A model generated the notes under the pieces. The model made no database searches. It had not been told where the DNA came from and was given only the letters and a program-made list of their open reading frames with translations. From Paraburkholderia sp. C35 (GTDB lineage Bacteria > Pseudomonadota > Gammaproteobacteria > Burkholderiales > Burkholderiaceae): a stretch of DNA of 64,000 nt. The position numbers were made by a program, and so were the translations under genes. The stretch is taken from assembly GCF_003121405.1 (NCBI RefSeq), contig NZ_QBUY01000003.1, forward strand, positions 186,001 to 250,000, given 5' to 3'. Below are positions 56,802 through 64,000 of the stretch, piece after piece (the stretch's first letter is position 1; every line of letters starts with the position of its first letter).

Positions 56802-58237
56802 GCGAATTTCTCCGTACAGGCCACTACATCAACGGTGAGTGGTACGAAGGCGCCAACACCTACGCAGTGCGCAACCCGGCGACGGGCGAGGTGATCGCCA
56901 ACGTCGCGAAGGGCGGCGCGCAGGAAACGGCGCAAGCCATCGATGCCGCCGAGCGCGCATTCCCCGCCTGGCGCGCACTGACGGCCAAGGAACGCGGCGC
57001 ACGCGTGAAGCGCTGGGGCGAGCTGATGCTCGAAAATCGCGACGCGCTGGCCGAACTGATGGTGCGCGAGCAAGGCAAGCCACTCGCCGAAGCGAAAGGC
57101 GAAGTCGGCTATGCGGCGAGTTTCTTCGAATGGTTTGCGGAAGAAGCGAAGCGCAGCTACGGCGACGTGATTCCCAGCCCGAGGCCCGATTCGAAGATCA
57201 TCGTCACGCGGGAACCCGTTGGCGTGGTCGCGGCGATCACGCCGTGGAATTTCCCGCTCGCGATGATCACGCGAAAGGCCGGTCCCGCGCTCGCAGCCGG
57301 TTGCACGATGGTGCTCAAGCCTTCGGAAGAGACGCCGTTGTCGGCATTTGCGCTGGCGGTGCTCGCTGAGCGCGCAGGCATTCCGGCGGGCGTGTTCAAC
57401 ATCGTGTCCGGCGATGCAGTGGCGATCGGCGGCGTGCTGACGGAATCGCCTGTCGTGCGCAAGCTGTCGTTCACGGGATCGACGCGCGTCGGCAAGCTGC
57501 TCGCGAAGCAGTCGGCCGATACGCTGAAGAAGCTCTCGCTCGAACTCGGCGGCAACGCGCCGTTCATCGTGTTCGACGACGCCGATATCGAAGCGGCCGT
57601 GCAGGGCGCGATGGCATCGAAGTTCCGCAACACGGGGCAGACGTGCGTGTGCGTGAACCGCTTCTACGTGCAGGACGGTATCTACGACGCGTTCACGCAG
57701 GCATTGACGGCAGCCGTGAAGAAGATGCGCGTCGGCGATGGCCTGAAGGGCGAAGTCGAGCAGGGTCCGCTGATCAACGAAGCGGCGCTGATGAAAGTCG
57801 AAGCGCACGTCGCCGACGCGAAGCAGAAGGGCGCCAAGGCGTTGACGGGCGGCCAGCGTCACGCGCTGGGCGGCACGTTCTACGAGCCGACCGTGCTTGC
57901 CGGTGCAACGCAATCGATGCTGATCGCTGAAGAAGAAACCTTCGGCCCGGTCGCCGCATGCTTCCGCTTCAAGACGGAAGACGAAGCGATCAAGGCGGCA
58001 AACGATACGCCGTTCGGTCTCTCCGCGTACTTCTACACGCGCGATCTGGGCCGCGCGTGGCGCGTCGCGGAAGCGCTGGAAAGCGGCATGGTCGGCATCA
58101 ACGAAGGGATCATCTCGACGGAAGTGGCGCCGTTTGGCGGCGTGAAGCAGTCGGGCCTTGGCCGCGAAGGTTCGAAGTACGGCATGGATGAGTACGTCGA
58201 ACTGAAGTACATGATGATGGGCGGCCTGGGCCGTTGA
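56798..58237 (+). CDS. NAD(P)-dependent succinate-semialdehyde-type dehydrogenase
   Basis: The 479-residue aldehyde dehydrogenase has N151 in T-P-W-N-F, E249 in L-E-L-G-G-N and C283 in G-Q-T-C-V-C. The G-Q-T-C-V-C-x-N-R signature is typical of the GabD/SSADH branch. ATG overlaps the aldo/keto reductase stop (ATGA). As part of the fae operon it may clear an aldehyde formed with formaldehyde; the SSADH-type label reflects family only. A 250-bp stretch of tandem hairpins separates it from the MFS gene. Confidence 0.9.
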   Translation: MSEFLRTGHYINGEWYEGANTYAVRNPATGEVIANVAKGGAQETAQAIDAAERAFPAWRALTAKERGARVKRWGELMLENRDALAELMVREQGKPLAEAKGEVGYAASFFEWFAEEAKRSYGDVIPSPRPDSKIIVTREPVGVVAAITPWNFPLAMITRKAGPALAAGCTMVLKPSEETPLSAFALAVLAERAGIPAGVFNIVSGDAVAIGGVLTESPVVRKLSFTGSTRVGKLLAKQSADTLKKLSLELGGNAPFIVFDDADIEAAVQGAMASKFRNTGQTCVCVNRFYVQDGIYDAFTQALTAAVKKMRVGDGLKGEVEQGPLINEAALMKVEAHVADAKQKGAKALTGGQRHALGGTFYEPTVLAGATQSMLIAEEETFGPVAACFRFKTEDEAIKAANDTPFGLSAYFYTRDLGRAWRVAEALESGMVGINEGIISTEVAPFGGVKQSGLGREGSKYGMDEYVELKYMMMGGLGR

Positions 58238-58321
58238 TTGTCGCTGCTTGATCCGCCATGCGCGGCGGAAGGCAAGGAAGGACGCGTCCCGGCGCGAATC
58301 ATGGGACGCGTGAAACGCAAA

Positions 58322-58480
58322 AAATTGCATGGGGCCTGTGTGAGCGCTGAAGGGCTAACGCAGACCGACGCAATAAATTGCATGGGGCCTGCGTAAGCGC
58401 TGAAGCGCTAACGCAGGCCGACGCAATAAATTGCATGGGGTCCGCGTAAGCGCTAAAGCGCTAACGCGGACCGACACATG
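58322..58480 (+). repeat. Three tandem 53-bp units, each with a hairpin
   Basis: Units begin at 58322, 58375 and 58428 with AAATTGCATGGGG and end near CCGACGCAAT. Each holds a 34-base hairpin (58333-58366, 58386-58419, 58439-58472) with outer 9-bp arms, an A-A or G-A mismatch and an inner AGCGC/GCGCT-type stem around TGAA or TAAA. Between units 2 and 3 the outer arms change as pairs (GGCCTGCGT/ACGCAGGCC to GGTCCGCGT/ACGCGGACC). The last hairpin ends 8 bp before the GGAGAC of the MFS gene. Confidence 0.88.
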
Positions 58481-58488
58481 GAGACACT

Positions 58489-59892
58489 GTGAGCGATCAA
58501 GATATGCTTGCGCGGCCGTCCGGCCTCGCGTCCGCGCGCGTTGCCGCGCAGGCTCACCCTCAACAGCCTCATCGCGCGAACGGCAACACAGTCTCGCTCG
58601 ACGATGTGCCTCTCAACAAATTCCACATCAAGATCGCCGGGTTGACATTCGGCGCGCACTTCACGGAAGGCTACGCGCTCGGCACGATCGGCTATGCGCT
58701 CGCGACGCTCAACAAGCAGATGCCGCTCGATGCATTCTGGCAAGGGATGATCGGCAGTTCCGCGCTGATGGGCATTTTTGCCGGCAGTCTCGTGTTTGGG
58801 TGGCTGTCGGACCGCATGGGCCGTCAGCGCATTTTCCTGTTGAGCTTTCTCATCATCACGCTGGCAGCTTTCGCGCAGTTTTATACGACGTCGCCCGCGA
58901 TGCTGTGCGCGCTGCGCGTATTGATCGGCTTCGGCATGGGCGGCGATTTCGCCGTTGGCCACGCGATCCTCGCAGAGTTTTCACCGCGCAAGCATCGCGG
59001 CACGCTGCTCGGCTCGTTCAGTGTGATCTGGACGATCGGCTATGTGGTGGCGAACGTGCTCGGCCTGTACTACGCCGATGCATCGCCTGATGCATGGCGC
59101 TGGCTGCTGGCATCGGCGGGTGTGCCGGCGCTTGCGGTGCTGATCATGCGCATCGGCACGCCGGAGTCGCCGCGCTGGCTGCACGGCAAGGGGCGCGTGG
59201 CGGAAGCGCAGGCGGTCGTGCTGAAGTACTTCGGGCCGAATGTGACGATCGATGGCGGGCATGACGATCACGCGCATGCCAGCGGCGGTTTCGCGCGTCT
59301 GTTCCAACGCGATCTGATCCGCCGCACGATCTTCAACTGCGCGTTCTTTGTGTGTCTCGTGATTCCGTACTTCGCGATCTACACGTTCCTGCCGTCCATT
59401 CTCAAGGCGATTCATCTCGACAACGGCTCGGGCGCGGATTTTCTGCTGAATGGCTGTCTGGTGCTCGGCGCGTTGCTCGGCATCTGGCTGACGATCAAGC
59501 TGTCGCGTCGCGCGTTTCTGATCGGCTCGTTTGCCGTGACCTGCGTGTCGCTGCTGGCGTTGAGCGTGTTGCCGGAATCGGCGGCGCTGTGGATGATCGT
59601 CGCGTTTGGCGTGTTCACGTTGACGATGTCAGCGTTTTCGAATCTGGTCGGTGTGTTTCCGCCTGAGTGCTTTCCGACTGAAGTGCGCGCATGCGGCGTC
59701 GGTCTTGCGATTGCTTGCAGCCGTCTTGGTTCGGCTGTCGGGACGTTCCTGTTGCCGCTCGGTATCGCTCAGCTCGGTTTCCACTCGACCATGCTCGCGC
59801 TGGCGGCGGTGCTGCTGGTGGGCATGATCGTGTCGATTGCGTGGGCGCCTGAGACCAAGCATCTCACGCTGAATCAGGCGAGTGGGAATTAG
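58489..59892 (+). CDS. MFS transporter, sugar-porter/AAHS-like
   Basis: The product starts at GTG 58489, with GGAGAC at 58480-58485. The 467-residue protein has 12 membrane helices, a G-W-L-S-D-R-M-G-R-Q-R motif after helix 2, G-M-G-G-D-F-A-V-G-H-A in helix 4 and G-T-P-E-S-P-R-W in the central loop. It resembles aromatic-acid and sugar symporters. It is the last gene of the fae region, and three covarying hairpins sit directly before it, which points to RNA-level control. Substrate unknown. Confidence 0.87.
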   Translation: MSDQDMLARPSGLASARVAAQAHPQQPHRANGNTVSLDDVPLNKFHIKIAGLTFGAHFTEGYALGTIGYALATLNKQMPLDAFWQGMIGSSALMGIFAGSLVFGWLSDRMGRQRIFLLSFLIITLAAFAQFYTTSPAMLCALRVLIGFGMGGDFAVGHAILAEFSPRKHRGTLLGSFSVIWTIGYVVANVLGLYYADASPDAWRWLLASAGVPALAVLIMRIGTPESPRWLHGKGRVAEAQAVVLKYFGPNVTIDGGHDDHAHASGGFARLFQRDLIRRTIFNCAFFVCLVIPYFAIYTFLPSILKAIHLDNGSGADFLLNGCLVLGALLGIWLTIKLSRRAFLIGSFAVTCVSLLALSVLPESAALWMIVAFGVFTLTMSAFSNLVGVFPPECFPTEVRACGVGLAIACSRLGSAVGTFLLPLGIAQLGFHSTMLALAAVLLVGMIVSIAWAPETKHLTLNQASGN

Positions 59893-59940
59893 CACCGGCT
59901 GTCGAATGCTTGGATTGTTGTTGCTGTTGTTGTTGTACCC

Positions 59941-59993
59941 GGCATCCGCGATTTGCCTTCGGTCTTGAAGAAGGCAGTCACATCGCGGATGCC
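59941..59993. other. Two-part hairpin after the MFS gene
   Basis: GGCATCCGCGAT pairs with ATCGCGGATGCC, and inside it TGCCTTC pairs with GAAGGCA around GGTCTTGAA. A TTG-rich trinucleotide run (about 59914-59937) precedes it. It may end the operon, though the T-tract is absent. Confidence 0.6.
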
Positions 59994-60578
59994 AGAAGAA
60001 CTAAAATAAAAATCCCCTCCTTCAGTCCGCGATGAATCCATGTTCATCGACGCGACGCGTCTGATCTGCGCAATCGTGCCGAAAGGCCAGGCCGACAACT
60101 GCTCCATACCGTTCTATCAGACTGAGCAGAACGACACGGATTACGTGACCAATCCGGTTTTCATAATCTAAATGCCTTTTCTGGCATCGAATCAGACGCG
60201 CGTTATCGAACGCGCAACGCATCAAAAATCCCTCTTCCAACCTCAAAGTCCGAGCGTCCATCGAGTCGTTTCGGACTTTCCTGTCATCTCCGCGCACAAA
60301 AGAATCACTTCGCAATTGCTGCTTCCGCATTCCAGGCGTTTCGAATAATCGGCATTCGCATTATTGATCTTCGTCATTCAATGAAAGGTTTTTGCAATAG
60401 AGAATTCGGCTCGCGTGACATTAGCGACGCGAAAGTTTGCCTGGCAAGCTACTTCTAGAAATGATTCGTATGGCTAAGCATTTGGATCACGACTCGCAGG
60501 CGAGCGTGCAGCCATTGTGAATACGTCAGTGAAGCACCGGGCAATCTCTTTTACCAGTAGAAACTTTGGAGCATCAAC
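59994..60578. other. Gene-free stretch before the fimbrial operon
   Basis: About 585 bp with no convincing gene; a minus-strand frame of 102 codons here is Arg-rich and has no ribosome site. The fimbrial promoter should lie in this AT-richer part. No promoter boxes could be fixed. Confidence 0.5.
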
Positions 60579-61139
60579 ATGCAAAAGCGCATCTTGTCCG
60601 TGGCCGTGATCGGTTTCGCGGCACTCCTGTCGACGGCAGCGCAGGCGGCCGACGGCACGATCCAGATCACCGGCGCGGTTGCCGACACGACGTGTTCGAT
60701 CAACGGCAAGGCAACGGGCACGCCCTCCGACGTCAGCGTGACGCTGCCGACCGTGCAGACGGGCGCGCTGGCTACGGCTGGCGCGACTGCCGGCACGTCG
60801 AACGCCGGTGATATCCGCTTCGTGCTGAGCGGCTGCTCGGGTACGGCGACGAAGGTCATCGCGCGATTCGAGAATGGTCCGACGGTCGACAGCAGCAGCG
60901 GTTATCTGACCAATCAGGCATCGGCTTCGTCGGCGAAGAACGTGCAGGTGCGTCTGCTGAACGCGAATGCCCAGCCGATCGACATCCTGACGGGTGAGAA
61001 CAACACGCTCGCGACCAACGGCGTGACGATCACGGGCGGTGCGGCCACGATCGATTACTACGCGCAGTACTACGCAACAGGCAAGGCAGAACCGGGCAAC
61101 GTGACCACGTCGGTTCAGTACACGATGCAGTATCAGTAA
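60579..61139 (+). CDS. Type 1-like fimbrial major subunit
   Basis: The 186-residue pilin has a signal peptide (cut after A-Q-A) and a mature start A-D-G-T-I-Q-I-T-G. C-S-I-N-G and L-S-G-C-S-G hold the two Cys of the disulfide. The penultimate Tyr region Y-T-M-Q-Y-Q is typical for donor-strand exchange. The first gene of a chaperone-usher operon. It builds a surface fibre, most likely for adhesion. Confidence 0.93.
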   Translation: MQKRILSVAVIGFAALLSTAAQAADGTIQITGAVADTTCSINGKATGTPSDVSVTLPTVQTGALATAGATAGTSNAGDIRFVLSGCSGTATKVIARFENGPTVDSSSGYLTNQASASSAKNVQVRLLNANAQPIDILTGENNTLATNGVTITGGAATIDYYAQYYATGKAEPGNVTTSVQYTMQYQ

Positions 61140-61208
61140 TCGTTGAAGTCGGAGCGCTCGCACACGCGAGTGCTCCGATTCTGTCGCCTTGCGAGGAGCG
61201 CGCGCGAA

Positions 61209-61958
61209 ATGTTGAGAGTACCGGTAGTTATCCGCCGATGTCTGGCGCTCACGTTGATATGCATTGCAGCGGCGGGCGTTGCCCATGCAAGCGTGACAGT
61301 CGGCGGCACGCGCGTGGTGTATCCGCTCAACGAGCGGGAAGTAAGCGTCAAACTGACCAATGACAGCTCGAATCCGTCGCTGGTCCAGGTATGGCTGGAT
61401 AGCGGCGACCCAAATGCGAAGCCCGACAGCAGTAAGGCTCCTTTTGTGATTACGCCGCCTATTTTCCGCATGAATCCAGGCCGCGCGCAGACGTTGCGCG
61501 TGATCTATAGCGGCGATCCGTTGCCGCAAGACCGGGAGTCGGTCTATTGGCTCAACGTGCTGGACATTCCTCCGAAGGCTGCGCCGAAGCCGGACGTCAA
61601 TTCGCTGCAGCTGGCGTACCGCACGCGTATCAAGCTGTTCGCGCGTCCGCCGAAGCTGCCGGGCACACCGGACGATTCGCCGAGCCAGATCACATGGAAA
61701 GTGACGCCGGACCAGAACGGCAAGGGCCAATCGCTCGAATTGTCGAATCCGACGCCTTACTACGTGTCGTTCAGTGCGATCACGGTTTCCGCGAACGGCC
61801 AGCAGTATCAGAACGACAGGGGTGGCATGGTCGCGCCCCGCGGCAAGGAAGTCATCGCCATGCCGAAGATGCAAAGCGTCCACTCGGGAAAGATTCACTA
61901 CATCGCCATCAACGATTTTGGCGGTGCGATCGAAGGCGATGCGGCCATCGTGCCATGA
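61209..61958 (+). CDS. Periplasmic fimbrial chaperone
   Basis: The 249-residue precursor has a signal peptide (cut near A-H-A) and a PapD-like two-domain body. T-R-V-V-Y-P-L-N-E-R-E matches the first strand with its conserved Arg, and the subunit-binding region reads Y-W-L-N-V-L-D-I-P-P. It would cap pilins in the periplasm and deliver them to the usher. GAGGAG lies upstream of the ATG at 61209. Confidence 0.93.
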   Translation: MLRVPVVIRRCLALTLICIAAAGVAHASVTVGGTRVVYPLNEREVSVKLTNDSSNPSLVQVWLDSGDPNAKPDSSKAPFVITPPIFRMNPGRAQTLRVIYSGDPLPQDRESVYWLNVLDIPPKAAPKPDVNSLQLAYRTRIKLFARPPKLPGTPDDSPSQITWKVTPDQNGKGQSLELSNPTPYYVSFSAITVSANGQQYQNDRGGMVAPRGKEVIAMPKMQSVHSGKIHYIAINDFGGAIEGDAAIVP

Positions 61959-62146
61959 GCATGCCGCTGCAGTCGCTTGAGTAGCCGGAATCCGGCTGCC
62001 TGATTATTCCGCTGCTTTGTACCAGAGACGTGCGTACTCACGCACGGCGGATCGTTGCGCGCGTGCATTGCGCGCACTTGTTGAATGCGCTGTTGATGGG
62101 ATTGCGATCCCGTCAGGCACGAATTCGTTATTTCCAAACGCACATC

Positions 62147-64000
62147 ATGCCGCGCGCTTCCCGCGCGCGGCAGTTCATCGTCATGACCAGTTTGCGCCAT
62201 TCAAATTTGCCGGCTTTCGCCGATACGGTGACAGGACCGCAGCGGCTGCGCCCAGTCGCGGCCCTGGCGCTGCACGCGTTCGCGATCGTCGCCGGCCTGT
62301 GCGCCGATCATGCGATGGCGGCCGGTTCGACCGATGCCGTCGAGTTCGATCCGATGTTTCTGCAATCAGGCTCGAAAGTGGATGTATCGCGTTTTGCACG
62401 CGCCGATATGATCGCGCCGGGCAGCTATTACGTGGACGTCTGGATCAACGATATCCGCATCGCGCGTGAGAACGTGACCTTTGTGGCAACGACTGAAGGC
62501 AAGAGCGCGCGTGCGTGTCTGACGCGCGCGATGCTGGAAAAATGGGGCGTCGACTTCTCGCGCCTCGATCCCGCGAAAGAGAACGCGCCGGCCCCTGCCA
62601 TGGATGCGTGTATCGAGCTGGGCGCAATCGTGCCGCAAGCCACGACTGATTTCGACTTCGGCGAGCAGAAGCTCTCGATCACCGTTCCGCAAAAATACAT
62701 GCGCGGCAGCGCTCGCGGTTATGTGCCGCCGGAACTCTGGACCAACGGCGTGAACGCGGGCTATCTCAGCTATAACGCGAACGCGTGGCAATCGGCCAAT
62801 GACGGCACGCGCACGACGCAAGGCTATCTGGGACTCAACGTCGGCGTGAATCTGGGCGGCTGGCATTTCCGGCATCAGTCGTCGGTGACGTCGATGACGG
62901 GACAGAAGACCACCTTCGACGAAATTGCCACCTACGCGCAGCACGACGTGACGAGGCTGCGTTCGCAAGTCGTGCTGGGTGAGTCGAACACACGCGGCGA
63001 TGTGTTCGACACGGTAGCGTTCCGTGGCGCGCAGATCGCCACCGACGATCGCATGCTGCCGGAATCGCTGCGTGGTTACGCGCCAGTGGTGCGCGGCATG
63101 GCGCAATCGAATGCGCGTGTCAGCGTCAGACAGAACGGGCAGGTGATCTACGAGACGGTGGTGCCGCCCGGCCCGTTCGAGATCAGGGATCTCTATCCGA
63201 CGGGTTATGGCGGCAATCTCGATGTGACCGTCACGGAAGCCGATGGGCGTGAGAAGTATTTCACGGTGCCGTATGCGTCGGTGGCGCAATTGCTGCGGCC
63301 GGGCATCACGCGATTCGCCTTCACGGCGGGCGAGCTTCGCGACGATTCGCTACGCACCAAGCCCGTATTTGCGCAACTGACAGTGCAGCGCGGTCTGACG
63401 AACATCGTCACGCTGTACGGCGGCGGCATTGGCGCGACGGGCTATCTGGCGGCCAACGCGGGCATCGCATTGAATACGCCCGTGGGCGCCTTCGCCGGCG
63501 ACATCACGATGGCGAGCACACAGGTGCCCGGACGTTCTGCGATGCGCGGCAGCAGCTTGCATATCAGCTACAGCAAGTTCGTCGATGCGACCGACACGAA
63601 CTTTGCGATCGGCGCTTACCGTTACTCGAGTTCCAACTATCTCAATCTGTCCGACGCTGCGCGGCTTCGCGATTACGTGTCGCATGGCTCGGTTGGCAGT
63701 CTCGCCGATCGCACGCGCGGCCAGTTTCAGTTGACGATCAGCCAGGGTCTCGCACGCTACGGCTCGGTGTTCATCAGCGCGAGTTCTCAGGATTACTGGA
63801 ATCGCAGCGGTCACGACCTGTATTTCCAGGCGGGCTATTCGAACGACTTCCGCTTCGGTACGTACAGCGTGACGTTGGGTCGCACGGAAAACGCGAATGG
63901 CTCGCCATCGAACGAAGTCATGGTGACCACGACGATTCCGCTCGGCAAGTCGCGCTACGCGCCGTTGCTGTCGACCACCTTCAATTCGGGCGGCGACACG
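62147..64000 (+). CDS. Outer-membrane fimbrial usher, 5' part (gene runs off the window)
   Basis: An open frame from ATG 62147 (or the in-frame ATG 62183) continues to the last base, giving about 618 residues. It has a signal region (A-L-A-L-H-A-F-A-I-V-A-G), then the usher N-terminal domain (V-E-F-D-P-M-F-L-Q-S-G-S-K-V-D-V-S-R-F and G-S-Y-Y-V-D-V-W-I-N). Barrel and plug segments follow (D-D-R-M-L-P-E-S-L-R-G-Y-A-P-V-V-R-G). No stop is reached. Neither start has a good ribosome site. The C-terminal domains and any adhesin gene lie to the right. Confidence 0.92.
   Translation, partial: MPRASRARQFIVMTSLRHSNLPAFADTVTGPQRLRPVAALALHAFAIVAGLCADHAMAAGSTDAVEFDPMFLQSGSKVDVSRFARADMIAPGSYYVDVWINDIRIARENVTFVATTEGKSARACLTRAMLEKWGVDFSRLDPAKENAPAPAMDACIELGAIVPQATTDFDFGEQKLSITVPQKYMRGSARGYVPPELWTNGVNAGYLSYNANAWQSANDGTRTTQGYLGLNVGVNLGGWHFRHQSSVTSMTGQKTTFDEIATYAQHDVTRLRSQVVLGESNTRGDVFDTVAFRGAQIATDDRMLPESLRGYAPVVRGMAQSNARVSVRQNGQVIYETVVPPGPFEIRDLYPTGYGGNLDVTVTEADGREKYFTVPYASVAQLLRPGITRFAFTAGELRDDSLRTKPVFAQLTVQRGLTNIVTLYGGGIGATGYLAANAGIALNTPVGAFAGDITMASTQVPGRSAMRGSSLHISYSKFVDATDTNFAIGAYRYSSSNYLNLSDAARLRDYVSHGSVGSLADRTRGQFQLTISQGLARYGSVFISASSQDYWNRSGHDLYFQAGYSNDFRFGTYSVTLGRTENANGSPSNEVMVTTTIPLGKSRYAPLLSTTFNSGGDT

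Noticed and set aside
58322..58480. CRISPR array
   Set aside because: The units are directly adjacent, with no unique spacers between them, and no cas gene is near.
60022..60330. 102-codon minus frame before the fimbrial operon
   Set aside because: Arg-rich, no ribosome site and no recognisable domain.

Overview
The window is GC-rich DNA with the gene content and codon use of a Burkholderiaceae genome, most likely Paraburkholderia or Caballeronia. The evidence is the many MFS, LysR, GntR and AraC genes, a 'Gram-negative porin' gene, the adjacent DUF2844/DUF3443 pair, a short H-NS-family protein, and a repeat family built on CCTACTTTTCTTTGC hairpins. No rRNA, tRNA, CRISPR array or insertion sequence was seen. 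The left edge cuts an aspartate dehydrogenase gene and the right edge cuts a fimbrial usher gene.

Left third (1-24,500) is mostly catabolism. An operon (1-5748) encodes aspartate dehydrogenase, an aldehyde dehydrogenase, a type I extradiol-dioxygenase-like protein, a ferredoxin-reductase-like flavoprotein and an aromatic-acid MFS transporter; it looks like the end of an aromatic-compound pathway. A RelE-like toxin/antitoxin pair with a palindromic operator follows. After an SDR gene, a GlxA-type regulator and a LysR regulator comes an operon for a family III CoA-transferase, an HMG-CoA-lyase-like enzyme and an MFS transporter (10002-13549). A GntR regulator faces a four-gene operon: serine-glyoxylate-type aminotransferase, MFS transporter, 2-keto-4-pentenoate-hydratase-like protein and a 1007-residue FAD/Fe-S oxidoreductase. 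Two near-identical palindromes mark the divergent promoter region. A class I aminotransferase, an AraC regulator and a DMT exporter close this part.

Middle third (24,700-46,300) is mixed. It holds a secreted beta-propeller-like protein, a LysE exporter, a YcaQ-type DNA glycosylase, a DedA-rhodanese fusion next to a cNMP-binding flavoprotein, Ogt, an Aer-like chemoreceptor beside a hybrid histidine kinase, a porin, a GGDEF/EAL protein, a fused CoA-transferase and several small proteins.

Right third (46,700-64,000) holds the DUF2844/DUF3443 pair, a 643-bp inverted repeat between convergent genes, and a GntP permease with a sigma-54 promoter and upstream sites next to its probable activator. 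Further right are an H-NS-like protein and a formaldehyde-activating-enzyme (Fae) operon with an aldo/keto reductase, an aldehyde dehydrogenase and an MFS transporter. The MFS leader carries three tandem 53-bp units whose hairpins show compensatory base changes. A chaperone-usher fimbrial operon runs off the right edge.

The most unusual signals are the covarying tandem hairpins (58322-58480), the large inverted repeat (48508-49150), the sigma-54 control region (50645-50850), the Fae operon, and the flavoprotein that lacks the thioredoxin-reductase CxxC.
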